Position numbers and translations under genes: made by a program. A stretch of DNA of 64,000 nucleotides. Origin: SFLA01 sp045595785. GTDB lineage: Bacteria > Bacillota > Clostridia > Oscillospirales > CAG-382. The stretch spans positions 62,001 through 126,000 of the forward strand of contig JAZOBE010000034.1 in the NCBI GenBank assembly GCA_045595785.1, given 5' to 3'. Below the pieces are notes generated by a model, which was not told the DNA's origin, ran no database searches, and saw only the letters and a program-made list of their open reading frames with translations. Of the stretch, positions 50,343 to 58,885 are shown piece after piece. Numbering within the stretch: the stretch's first letter is position 1; the number at the start of each line of letters is the position of its first letter.

Positions 50343-51113
50343 TCATAATTGTTTTTTTATCTTTTCCAATGCCGCTTTTTCTAAGCGGCTGACTTGTGCT
50401 TGAGATATACCAATTTCAACCGATACCTCGGTTTGTGTTCTGCCTCTGTAAAAACGAAGGAGTAGTATTCTTTTTTCCCGTTCATTTAATGTTTGTATTG
50501 CTTCGGAAAGCGCTATTGCGGTTAGCCAGCTGTCGTCTGTGTTTTTTGTATCTTTGATCTGGTCCATAACGTAAAGTGAATCTCCGCCATCCGAATATAT
50601 TGGCTCGTATAACGAAACCGGTTCAACAATAGCCTCCAGCGCATTAACTATATCTTCTCTTGGAAATCCGGTTTCTTTTGATATTTCTTCTATTGTAGGA
50701 TCCCTGTTCAGTTTAACAGAAAGTGCTTCCTTTGCTTGAAGAGCTCTGTATGCCATATCTCTAACTGAACGCGATACTCTTATTGTATTATTATCGCGTA
50801 AATACCTTCGTATTTCACCCAAAATCATCGGAACTGCGTAAGTGGAGAATTTTACATCGAGCGTTGTATCAAAGTTGTCCACAGCTTTTATAAGACCAAT
50901 ACAGCCGACTTGAAACAGATCGTCAGGATTCTCTCCTCTTCCTGCAAAAGATTGAATAACGCTTAATACAAGCCTCAGGTTTCCGTTTATCAGTTCGTCT
51001 CTTGCGGCAGAGTCACCTTCATGAGCGCGCTTTAACAATTCAGCCTTTTTTGCGTTACTTAATACCGGTAATTTTGACGTGTTTACCCCGCATATCTCAA
51101 CTTTGTTATACAT
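50343..51113 (-). CDS. sigG: RNA polymerase sporulation sigma factor SigG
   Basis: Forespore sigma factor of 256 residues. It begins KVEICGVNTSKLPVLSN, the diagnostic SigG N-terminus, then region 2 (DDLFQVGCIGLIKAVDNFD), region 3 and region 4 (RTQTEVSVEIGISQAQVSRLEKAALEKIKK). GGAGG before ATG 51113; an earlier in-frame ATG is rejected. It has a sigma-F-type promoter directly upstream. Unlike many clostridia no spoIIGA or sigE lies next to it here. Confidence 0.95.
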   Translation of the reverse strand: MYNKVEICGVNTSKLPVLSNAKKAELLKRAHEGDSAARDELINGNLRLVLSVIQSFAGRGENPDDLFQVGCIGLIKAVDNFDTTLDVKFSTYAVPMILGEIRRYLRDNNTIRVSRSVRDMAYRALQAKEALSVKLNRDPTIEEISKETGFPREDIVNALEAIVEPVSLYEPIYSDGGDSLYVMDQIKDTKNTDDSWLTAIALSEAIQTLNEREKRILLLRFYRGRTQTEVSVEIGISQAQVSRLEKAALEKIKKQL

Positions 51114-51142
51114 TATTATCAGCCTCCGTTTTGGTACGAAAC

Positions 51143-51172
51143 TATTTTTGCCAGAAAGCAATCTGTGAATAC
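51143..51172 (-). promoter_or_regulatory. Sigma-F-type promoter of sigG
   Basis: On the minus strand GTATT (51172-51168), 15-base spacer and GGCAAAAATA (51152-51143). The Bacillus sigma-F consensus is GyATA-N15-GGnnAnAnTr; the -10 matches fully and the -35 at four of five. Confidence 0.7.
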
Positions 51173-51255
51173 CGAAAAACAGAATGATTAATAAAAATGT
51201 AATAATGTAATTATAATTAATGTTTCGTTATATTATATATAACAGGAGTGAGAAC

Positions 51256-51882
51256 TTGAGAAAATCAACCGTATTTAAAGTGAAGTTAATTATTATATGT
51301 ATTTTATCGGTGGTGTTTTTTGTATTCCTTTCTTTGATTTTTAAGAGCAATTTTCCTGATGCGGCTATGCAATACTGTGACCAAGTTGTTGTCGCACGAG
51401 TAAGCGAATTAATGAATAAAACATTGATTGAATCAAAATACATGAAAAGCGGATCAGAAGTTCTTGACATTCAGCGCGACGCATCCGGTAGGATAACCCT
51501 TATTGACGTGGATGCGGAAAAAGTAAATTTAATTAAAAGTAATTTAACCTTAGAGCTTCTCTACGCTTTACAAAATGAAGAAAAAATGGAGTTTGGAATA
51601 CCATTGGGAAATGTGTTGGGAAGCTTTCTGTTTTCCGGAACAGGACCTTCTGTTCCGATTAAGGTTGTGCCCATCGGAAATGTTGTTTCAAAAACAAAAA
51701 GCACGTTTGTGTCAGGCGGTGTAAACCAGACAAAATACGAGCTTTACGTCGAATTTATAGTTTGTGTTGAAGTGTTGGGTCCATTTGTATCGGAAACAAG
51801 AGAAATTAATGTGAATTTATGTATTGCCGAGACAATCATCGTCGGTGAAAGTCCCGGTATCATCTGGGGGAGCAATAATTGA
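51256..51882 (+). CDS. yunB: Sporulation protein YunB
   Basis: YunB of 208 residues, in Bacillus a sigma-E-controlled protein needed for normal spores. One N-terminal membrane segment (VKLIIICILSVVFFVFLSLIF), then an extracytoplasmic domain with QVVVARVSELMNKTL, VNLIKSNLT, the PLGNVLGSFLFSGTGPSVPIKVVPIGNV region and a YELYVEFIVCVEVLGP end. TTG 51256 with AGGAG is chosen over an ATG at 51220 whose frame runs through the ribosome-binding site. It converges on a methylase gene with a 66-base overlap. Confidence 0.85.
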   Translation: MRKSTVFKVKLIIICILSVVFFVFLSLIFKSNFPDAAMQYCDQVVVARVSELMNKTLIESKYMKSGSEVLDIQRDASGRITLIDVDAEKVNLIKSNLTLELLYALQNEEKMEFGIPLGNVLGSFLFSGTGPSVPIKVVPIGNVVSKTKSTFVSGGVNQTKYELYVEFIVCVEVLGPFVSETREINVNLCIAETIIVGESPGIIWGSNN

Positions 51883-52623
51883 GCCAATCTGAAATGCAAT
51901 AATGTTGGCGGCAGATGAAGCAGAAAGTGAATATCTGCAATTTCTGGGATAAGGAATACTTAACGTTATATCGGCTTTTTCCAGCACGCTTTTGGAGATG
52001 CCGCGTTTTTCTCCGCCTAAAATCAAGCAAAGCGGGCGTGAAAGCGTAGCTTCGTATACGCTTACGGAATTGTTCGATTTTGCGGTTGCAACAACCGTAT
52101 ATCCTGCAGATGCAGCCAGAGAAACCGCTTCTCCCAGATCGGATACTGCGGCGATATCCAAATATTCAGACGCGCCTGCCGAAGAACGAATTACTATGTC
52201 GGAAGATACAAAGAAATTTCTTTCGGGTAAAATTACACCGTCAGCTCCTGCCGCATATAGAGTGCGAAGCACGTATCCGAAGTTATAAGGATCTTCAATT
52301 CCATCAAGTACAAGGATATATCCTTTTTTATTGCTTAAAAGCCTTTCGGGACGGTAAAATTGTCTCTCCCCTACTTCTGCAGCAATACCGCCTGCGGTAT
52401 CACCTGAGGTTATATCAAGAAATTCATCAGCCGAAACATAATCTATATGTATGCCGCAATTCTTCAATGCGGCATATTGTTTTTTTTCGTTGTAATGATA
52501 CTTGCTTCTCATTACACGGTTGTATCTTTCAGTATCTAATATTATGCGGTAAACTGCGCGTTTTCCACCGCGAATTGCCGCGGAAACGGAGATGTATCCG
52601 TATATAAAAGTAGTGTCATTCAT
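51817..52623 (-). CDS. TrmH/SpoU-family RNA methyltransferase
   Basis: 2'-O-ribose methylase of 268 residues with the trefoil-knot motifs: LDGIEDPYNFGYVLRT (motif 1), LILGGEKRGISKSVL (motif 2) and SLSASSAANIIAFQI (motif 3). Target in rRNA or tRNA not known; the third motif (SASSAA in place of SLNVSVA) is slightly atypical. Overlaps the DHHW-like gene by eight bases upstream and the yunB end by 66 bases (opposite strand). Confidence 0.85.
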   Translation of the reverse strand: MNDTTFIYGYISVSAAIRGGKRAVYRIILDTERYNRVMRSKYHYNEKKQYAALKNCGIHIDYVSADEFLDITSGDTAGGIAAEVGERQFYRPERLLSNKKGYILVLDGIEDPYNFGYVLRTLYAAGADGVILPERNFFVSSDIVIRSSAGASEYLDIAAVSDLGEAVSLAASAGYTVVATAKSNNSVSVYEATLSRPLCLILGGEKRGISKSVLEKADITLSIPYPRNCRYSLSASSAANIIAFQIGSIIAPPDDTGTFTDDDCLGNT

Positions 52624-53686
52624 TATTTAACAATCCTTCCATTTTTTTACAATATGTCGGGTTATTGGCGTTGGTTGCATATGACAAAAAAAGAATGTCG
52701 TTTGTTTTGGGCAGAGTGTATTTTTCTTTTTCATCAAAGCAATTGGGGTTGTAAAAAAAGATCTCGCTATAGTGCGGCATCAGAAACGGCAAAAATGCAT
52801 GTACAGAAGTATCGCCGACAACAAGGAGAGATCCGCCTTTTGAACGGGTTTCAAAGCTGTATAACGGTTTTTCTTTGCCAATAAATACATCGTATCCCTT
52901 TTCCGAAGTAATCTCCGTTCCGTAATATTTCAGTAAATAGGTTTTGTGCCCATTTTGCTCTACAGTAATATAACACGGATATTCAGCCTCGGTACGATAA
53001 TAAACTATCGTATCCGAGTTGTCAAGTAGAATTTCACTTTCTGTTGCTGTATAAAACCAGCCCAGATAGTTATTTAGTTCGAGTTTTTCATAGTTTTCAA
53101 GGCTGATTGGTTTAATCTCTGCGGCGTCGCAAAATGCAAGATATGCATAATAAGCAGCGTCAGCCGTCCAATTATAATCAGTACGAAAATACAAATATTC
53201 ATCTTTGTGTGAAAACAACAGATTTGTGATATTTATAGGAATAATATTATTGTAAGAAGCAATTGAAGTAAAAATTGATTCCTTCTGAGAAGTACAATAA
53301 AAATTATCTTCGGCCATCACTGATATTGGAATGTCTGTAAATTCAACTTGTGTAGGCACGATTATACTGAAAGCGCGATTAGCATTTGTGCTTTTTCTAA
53401 TTGAATTCAATGTTTTCGAATAGTTTTGAGCAGTTTTCGTTGTGCCGTTGAATTGTTGTAATGCTCTGTCGTTGAAAATATAAGTGTAGCCCAGTCTGTT
53501 TATTATCCATCCGGTAAAGCTATTCGGTTTAGTGGCATTTGATTCATCTGTAGAATTTGACAAGTCGATAACAGATTCGGTGTCGGAAATGTTTACCGAT
53601 GGGTCGTACGACGCAAATACCGTAACCGCTATTATTATAATAACAACGCTTGTGATTGCGGAAAAAATAATTACACTTTTTTTCAT
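52616..53686 (-). CDS. DHHW-like exported protein (AlgX/AlgJ-related)
   Basis: Protein of 356 residues. N-terminal membrane segment (VIIFSAITSVVIIIIAVTVFA), then an extracytoplasmic region; the segment YLYFRTDYNWTADAAYYAYLAF aligns with the DHHW motif (DHHWT, then a Tyr-rich helix) but reads TDYNWT, so the usual first His is missing. DHHW proteins share the SGNH-type fold of AlgX/AlgJ polysaccharide acetyltransferases. The substitution may reduce activity. Preceded by a perfect 11-bp inverted repeat that includes its ribosome-binding site. Confidence 0.65.
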   Translation of the reverse strand: MKKSVIIFSAITSVVIIIIAVTVFASYDPSVNISDTESVIDLSNSTDESNATKPNSFTGWIINRLGYTYIFNDRALQQFNGTTKTAQNYSKTLNSIRKSTNANRAFSIIVPTQVEFTDIPISVMAEDNFYCTSQKESIFTSIASYNNIIPINITNLLFSHKDEYLYFRTDYNWTADAAYYAYLAFCDAAEIKPISLENYEKLELNNYLGWFYTATESEILLDNSDTIVYYRTEAEYPCYITVEQNGHKTYLLKYYGTEITSEKGYDVFIGKEKPLYSFETRSKGGSLLVVGDTSVHAFLPFLMPHYSEIFFYNPNCFDEKEKYTLPKTNDILFLSYATNANNPTYCKKMEGLLNNE

Positions 53687-53691
53687 TGGCC

Positions 53692-53721
53692 ATAATACCT
53701 TTCTTTTATTAAAGGTATTAT
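53692..53721 (-). promoter_or_regulatory. Perfect inverted repeat before the DHHW gene
   Basis: ATAATACCTTT (53692-53702) and AAAGGTATTAT (53711-53721), 11 bp, 8-base loop, ending six bases before the ATG. The downstream arm carries the AAAGG used for initiation. Confidence 0.5.
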
Positions 53722-53749
53722 TTCCTTAAATTGGAAACATTATACTAAA

Positions 53750-53781
53750 ACAAAAGTGCGTATTGTTACATACGCACTTTA
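53750..53781 (-). terminator. Terminator of the parE-ftsH operon
   Basis: AAAGTGCGTAT (53754-53764) with ATACGCACTTT (53771-53781); the minus-strand tail is TTTTGTTTT. Confidence 0.85.
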
Positions 53782-53788
53782 AGATTAT

Positions 53789-55807
53789 TTAGTGAGGAAC
53801 AACGTCAGCCTCAGCGTTATCGCCGTTATCCGAATCGTTATCATTATCCTTTTCTTTGGATTTCTTTTCTTCGGACTCGCGTTTTAATTGCTCGCGACGC
53901 TTTTCGTTAGCGACACGAACACGCTCAGATCTTTCATTGCGCATTTGTTCAAGTGTCTCAAGCGTGCAAACACCGTCAAATATTGCGTTAAACTGATCTT
54001 CGTCCATAACCTCGTAGGCGGTGAGATACTCAACGATAAGGTTAAGCTTATCCATGTTCTCGCCGAGAATTTGCTTTGCTTTATCGTGCGCCTCAGCAAT
54101 TATACGGTGTATTTCAGCATCGATAACAGATGCGATCTCTTCGGAGTAATTACGCTGTGAAGCATAATCCTTACCGAGGAAAACTTCATCGTGTCCGGTA
54201 CCGAAAACGATGGGACCGAGCTTATCGCTCATACCGTAGGTAGTAACCATTTTGCGTGCAATATCGGTTGCGCGCTGAATGTCATTGGAAGCTCCGCCGG
54301 AAATATCATCACAGCACAGTTCTTCAGCAACACGGCCGCCCAAAAGCATTGCAATCTGGTTTTCCAGCTCACCGCGGTATACACTCCACTTATCCTCTTT
54401 GGGAAGCGATAACGTATAACCCAATGCACCTCCACTGGGGATTATTGAAATCTGACGAACAAAATCGTTGGGATTGAGCACTCGGGAAATTATAGCGTGG
54501 CCCGCCTCATGGATAGCGGTCTTGCGTTTTTCCTCGGGTTTGATGACTCTTGAACGCTTCTGAGCACCAACCATTACCTTAATAGTTGCATCCTCTATAT
54601 CTTCCATACTTATAACTGCCGAATTCTTGCGCGCCGCGAGAAGTGCCGCCTCGTTCAGAAGATTTGCTAGGTCTGCGCCGGTAAAGCCCGGTGTGGATTT
54701 TGCCACCGTTTCAAGATTAACGTCATCAGCTAAGGGTTTGTTTCTGGCATGGACAGCGAGAATTTGTGTTCTGCCCTTGATATCGGGATAAGAAACGGTA
54801 ACCTGTCTGTCAAAGCGACCGGGACGAAGCAAAGCCGGGTCCAAAATATCGGGACGGTTGGTTGCAGCCATTACTATAACGCCGTCGCTTACGCCGAAAC
54901 CATCCATTTCGACAAGAAGCTGGTTAAGCGTTTGCTCACGTTCGTCATGACCGCCACCCCATCCTGCACCTCTATGACGACCAACCGCATCTATCTCATC
55001 GATAAAAATGATGCAAGGAGAGGTTTTCTTTGCAGTTTCAAACAGATCACGCACACGAGATGCGCCGACACCAACGTAAAGCTCAACAAAGTCAGAACCG
55101 GAAAGTGAATAGAAAGGCACGTTAGATTCACCGGCAACAGCTTTTGCAAGCAAAGTTTTACCGGTACCGGGTGCACCTACGAGCAATACGCCTTTCGGGA
55201 TTCTCGCACCGAGTGAAACGAACTTTTTGGGGTTCTTGAGGAATTCAACAACCTCTTGCAGTTCTTCTTTTTCTTCCTCTGCACCGGCAACGTCAGAAAA
55301 GAGAACCTTTTTCTTTTCATCGGAGCCTAACTTTACCCGTGACTTAGAGAAGGAGTTCATTCTGCCGAAGCCGCCCATTCCGCCGCCGGAAGAATTGTTA
55401 CCGCCTGCTTTTGAAAGGAACATCCACCAAAGACCGATAACAAGAACTACCGTAATTATAATAGGCAGGAACTTGAGCCACGCGGGAGTGGGAGTAGGCG
55501 CTTCATATTCAAATGTTTTTATAATTCCGTCTGCGTGCTGTTGCTCAATAAGCTCGCTGAAATCGTAATAGAATATCGAAAGGTCACGTAAAGTATGTGA
55601 AACCTTCTCGCCGTTCTTTAATGTAATTTTAAGTACGTTTGTTTTGGAAACTGTGAATTCGACAACTTCTTCGTTATGGAAATGTTCACTTACCTTTCCA
55701 TAGCTGACTTCTTCTGCCTTTTCAGCGTTGCCCATTACAAAGGCGGCGATTATAATGGCGGCTATAGCAATCAACCATAACAATCCCCAACGAGTATTAC
55801 TTTTCAT
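53789..55807 (-). CDS. ftsH: ATP-dependent zinc metalloprotease FtsH
   Basis: Membrane AAA+ protease of 672 residues. Two N-terminal membrane helices around a small extracytoplasmic domain (second near FLPIIITVVLVIGLWWMFL), Walker A GAPGTGKT, the second region of homology near RPGRFDRQV, and zinc site HEAGH. A charged low-complexity C-terminal tail (KEKDNDNDSDNG) follows. Overlaps tilS by 11 bases; tilS-ftsH is a standard Firmicute order. Confidence 0.96.
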   Translation of the reverse strand: MKSNTRWGLLWLIAIAAIIIAAFVMGNAEKAEEVSYGKVSEHFHNEEVVEFTVSKTNVLKITLKNGEKVSHTLRDLSIFYYDFSELIEQQHADGIIKTFEYEAPTPTPAWLKFLPIIITVVLVIGLWWMFLSKAGGNNSSGGGMGGFGRMNSFSKSRVKLGSDEKKKVLFSDVAGAEEEKEELQEVVEFLKNPKKFVSLGARIPKGVLLVGAPGTGKTLLAKAVAGESNVPFYSLSGSDFVELYVGVGASRVRDLFETAKKTSPCIIFIDEIDAVGRHRGAGWGGGHDEREQTLNQLLVEMDGFGVSDGVIVMAATNRPDILDPALLRPGRFDRQVTVSYPDIKGRTQILAVHARNKPLADDVNLETVAKSTPGFTGADLANLLNEAALLAARKNSAVISMEDIEDATIKVMVGAQKRSRVIKPEEKRKTAIHEAGHAIISRVLNPNDFVRQISIIPSGGALGYTLSLPKEDKWSVYRGELENQIAMLLGGRVAEELCCDDISGGASNDIQRATDIARKMVTTYGMSDKLGPIVFGTGHDEVFLGKDYASQRNYSEEIASVIDAEIHRIIAEAHDKAKQILGENMDKLNLIVEYLTAYEVMDEDQFNAIFDGVCTLETLEQMRNERSERVRVANEKRREQLKRESEEKKSKEKDNDNDSDNGDNAEADVVPH

Positions 55808-57089
55808 AGCTGTTCTCCATTTCGGGACAGATCATACCTAACACAGTCTGTTCCGTTTTTGAAAACACTCTGTCATCCGCGCCTATAAAAGGAACGTATA
55901 CAATCCCTTCTTTGTCGTAGAACACAGGAATCGAACGGCGGAGATAGAGTGGTATTTTTTTGTTTATTAATTCCTTGCGTACATCTTTAGAAACGCCGAA
56001 TACTTTTATCTTATCACCCGGCATTCTCTGACGCGCAAACAAATCTCCTACTATATTATCACAATTTACGGTCACTGATGTTGACAATTTGTAAACATTT
56101 TGACTTCCGTAAAAAAATTTTGCATTAATTTCTTTGATTTCATTAATACCGTTTACTATTTTCACGTTATATGGTGTGATTTCTTCTCTATTGGCAAAAA
56201 AGTAATTGCCATATGAAATGTATGCACAGTATTTACCCGGCAAGTCAATTGTAACGCATTTTCCGGATTTAACAAAATCAGCGATTTCGTTTATATGAAT
56301 GCTTTCGAGATGCTTTCCCGTCTCATTAAAATAACGTGTAAATATTTGACGATTGAGCAAAGCTCGCGGCAGATCGGAGGGCTGTGTGTCTTTACTGTCT
56401 CGTAAAACCTGTGCAAAGTATTCTTTATCTTTTTCAACAGAATCGCACAAACGGGACACTGAAGCAGCCACCGAGGGATTAATATCTCTCAAAACAGGCA
56501 TTACAATATGTCTGATACGGTTTCTTGTGTAATCATCTTCAAGGTTTGTGCTATCAGTTACATAATAGACGTTAACTTCAGAAAGATAGTCTTCGATCTC
56601 TTTTCTGGTACAATCCAAAAGCGGGCGGATAATATTACCGCGGATACGCGGAATACCGCTTAGACCGTCAGCTGAGCAACCTCTTACAAGATTGAATAAA
56701 ACAGTCTCAACATTATCGTCGGCATTGTGAGCGGTTGCAATATAATCAGCAGAAATGCGTAATGCCTCGGCATCCAATTCATTATATCTGATTACACGCG
56801 CAGCTTCTTCCAAAGATAAGCCCTTTTCGTTTGCAAATCCCGGAACATCCTTTTTAGCTGATGAAAACGGAATATTATTAGCTTCGCATAGATTTCGGCA
56901 AAACTCCTCGTCTCTGTCTGCCTCTGCACCTCTGATTCCATGGTTCAAGTGAAAAGCATAAACTTCCCCGCCCCAAGCTTTTAATGCCATTAGCAAGCAA
57001 ACAGAATCCGCGCCGCCGGAAAGTGCCACCAGTATCCTGCCGCACTTGCGATTCCGGAAAAAAGATTCAATACTTTTAATCGGGTTCAT
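55797..57089 (-). CDS. tilS: tRNA(Ile)-lysidine synthase
   Basis: TilS of 430 residues. It turns C34 of the Ile CAU tRNA into lysidine so it reads AUA. PP-loop SGGADSV near residue 25, HLNHGIRGAEADRDE and DDNVETVLFNLVRG motifs, and C-terminal domain (GDKIKVFGVSKDVRKELINKKIP). GAGGAC precedes ATG 57089; a longer frame upstream overlaps dnaB and is rejected. Overlaps dnaB by 14 bases and ftsH by 11. Confidence 0.94.
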   Translation of the reverse strand: MNPIKSIESFFRNRKCGRILVALSGGADSVCLLMALKAWGGEVYAFHLNHGIRGAEADRDEEFCRNLCEANNIPFSSAKKDVPGFANEKGLSLEEAARVIRYNELDAEALRISADYIATAHNADDNVETVLFNLVRGCSADGLSGIPRIRGNIIRPLLDCTRKEIEDYLSEVNVYYVTDSTNLEDDYTRNRIRHIVMPVLRDINPSVAASVSRLCDSVEKDKEYFAQVLRDSKDTQPSDLPRALLNRQIFTRYFNETGKHLESIHINEIADFVKSGKCVTIDLPGKYCAYISYGNYFFANREEITPYNVKIVNGINEIKEINAKFFYGSQNVYKLSTSVTVNCDNIVGDLFARQRMPGDKIKVFGVSKDVRKELINKKIPLYLRRSIPVFYDKEGIVYVPFIGADDRVFSKTEQTVLGMICPEMENSYEK

Positions 57090-58425
57090 TTGTGTCCTCG
57101 TCAACAGAAACAAAACGGAAAACGCTTCCGTACCAAGCGAGCTTGGCAATGCCGGGTGCGCCGTGTCTGTTCTTTGCCACAATACACTCTACTGCCTCAA
57201 AGCCGCCGGGCGCAGGCGCTGCATCCTTTTCGGAAGCAGATTCTTTACTTAAAAATATTACAACGTCAGCATCCTGCTCTATGGCGCCCGAGTCTCTCAG
57301 ATCAGACAGCATGGGACGTTTTTCTGTTCGTTGCTCGCTCTTTCTGGCAAGCTGAGACAGAAGAATAATAGGTACACCAAGATCTTTTCCCATAAGCTTA
57401 AGGTCACGAGTGATGGAAGCTACTTCAAGCACCTTGTTGTCAGTATGACTTTCGCCACGAATAAGCTGAAGATAATCAATTACAACAAGACCGAGATTCT
57501 TGCATCTGCGAAGCTTTGCTTTCATTGCAGTGGTAGTAATATCAGAAGTGTCATCGATAAGAATATCCAATGCTGAAAGTGAAGAAGCGGCAGTTGCAAT
57601 ACGGCTCCATTCTTCGGGCAGAATCCTACCGGTACGAAGTGCGGAACTGGGTACGCTCGCTTCAGAAGATATCATACGGTTGACGAGCTGTTCAGATGTC
57701 ATTTCCAAAGCAAATATCGCAACCTCTTTCTTTGAAGAACGAGCAATGTTGGCTGCAACGTTCAAAGCAAACGAAGTCTTACCTACACCGGGACGCGCGC
57801 CGACGATGACCAGGTCTCCGGGTCCGAGACCGTGAAGATATCTATCGAGTCCGGAAAAGCCGGTTTTATATCCGGTAGCACCATCAGGATTCTTTTCCAA
57901 TTCGTGATATTGCGCAAGTGCACTTACAATTACTTCACGAATGTGCATAAAGCGATCTGAGTATTTATCTGCAGAAATATCGTAGATAGCTTTTTCAGCA
58001 GCATCTACAATATCCCTTACCTCACCCAATTCCGAATATGCATTATCTGATATACTGCGTGATGCTTCAATAAGCTGGCGTAATACCGCTTTATCTTTTA
58101 TAATGCGGATATATTCATCAATATTAGTTGCGGTGGATGCCATATCAACTAATTGTTTGATATACTTTGCGGCATCACCTTCGGAATAATTGCCAAGCTT
58201 AGTTATCTGTTCGATAAGTGTAACAATGTCTATATCAATATTGTTACGGAACATATCAGTCATAGCGTCAAAAATCACACCGTGACGCTCAAGATAAAAA
58301 TCATCGCTTTTTACGGTTTCACTGACTTTTGCAATTTTTTGCGGATCAACGAGGATAATACCTAATATTGCCTGTTCCGCTTCCAGCGAGTATGGCATTT
58401 GTCGAAGAGTGTCGAGTTCGGGCAT
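57076..58425 (-). CDS. dnaB: Replicative DNA helicase DnaB (DnaC of Bacillus)
   Basis: Hexameric fork helicase of 449 residues. N-terminal helical domain, then RecA-like domain with Walker A GARPGVGKTS, Walker B LVVIDYLQL and the arginine-finger region VAKNRHGAPG. Adjacent to rplI and gdpP, the conserved Firmicute gdpP-rplI-dnaB order. Confidence 0.96.
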   Translation of the reverse strand: MPELDTLRQMPYSLEAEQAILGIILVDPQKIAKVSETVKSDDFYLERHGVIFDAMTDMFRNNIDIDIVTLIEQITKLGNYSEGDAAKYIKQLVDMASTATNIDEYIRIIKDKAVLRQLIEASRSISDNAYSELGEVRDIVDAAEKAIYDISADKYSDRFMHIREVIVSALAQYHELEKNPDGATGYKTGFSGLDRYLHGLGPGDLVIVGARPGVGKTSFALNVAANIARSSKKEVAIFALEMTSEQLVNRMISSEASVPSSALRTGRILPEEWSRIATAASSLSALDILIDDTSDITTTAMKAKLRRCKNLGLVVIDYLQLIRGESHTDNKVLEVASITRDLKLMGKDLGVPIILLSQLARKSEQRTEKRPMLSDLRDSGAIEQDADVVIFLSKESASEKDAAPAPGGFEAVECIVAKNRHGAPGIAKLAWYGSVFRFVSVDEDTNEPD

Positions 58426-58441
58426 TATGATCTACCGTTCC

Positions 58442-58885
58442 TTAATTCTTAACGTTAACAGTCATTTTTGCTGATATTTCGGGGTATATCTTTACGGTTA
58501 TGTTATAAGTTCCGACATTTTTGATGTTATCGTTTATAACAAGCTTACGTTTGTCAATGTCAACACCGTAAGTTTCTTTAATCTTTGCGCTTATATCAGC
58601 AGCTGTAACTGCTGCATAAAGTCTGCCGTCGGCACCGCCGGTCGCCTGGTATTCGATAGCTTTTCCGTTGAGCAAAGCAGCGGCGGCTTCTGCGGCCTTC
58701 TTTTCTTCAGCTTTTTTGTGAGCCTCGGATGCCTTTTTGTTTTTATACTCTGTAAGAATCTGTGCGTTAGCTTCCACGGCTAATTTCCTTGGGATAAGGA
58801 AGTTTCTGGCATATCCGTCAGAAGCCTCGATTATTTCACCTTTTTTACCCTGAGAGCGAACGTCTTCAAGAAGCAGTACTTTCAT
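58442..58885 (-). CDS. rplI: 50S ribosomal protein L9
   Basis: L9 of 147 residues: N-terminal MKVLLLEDVRSQGKKGEIIEASDGYARNFLIPRKLA is diagnostic, then a charged helix and the C-terminal RNA-binding domain. Its start lies 20 bases inside the end of gdpP, with AAGGAG in the gdpP tail. Confidence 0.97.
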   Translation of the reverse strand: MKVLLLEDVRSQGKKGEIIEASDGYARNFLIPRKLAVEANAQILTEYKNKKASEAHKKAEEKKAAEAAAALLNGKAIEYQATGGADGRLYAAVTAADISAKIKETYGVDIDKRKLVINDNIKNVGTYNITVKIYPEISAKMTVNVKN

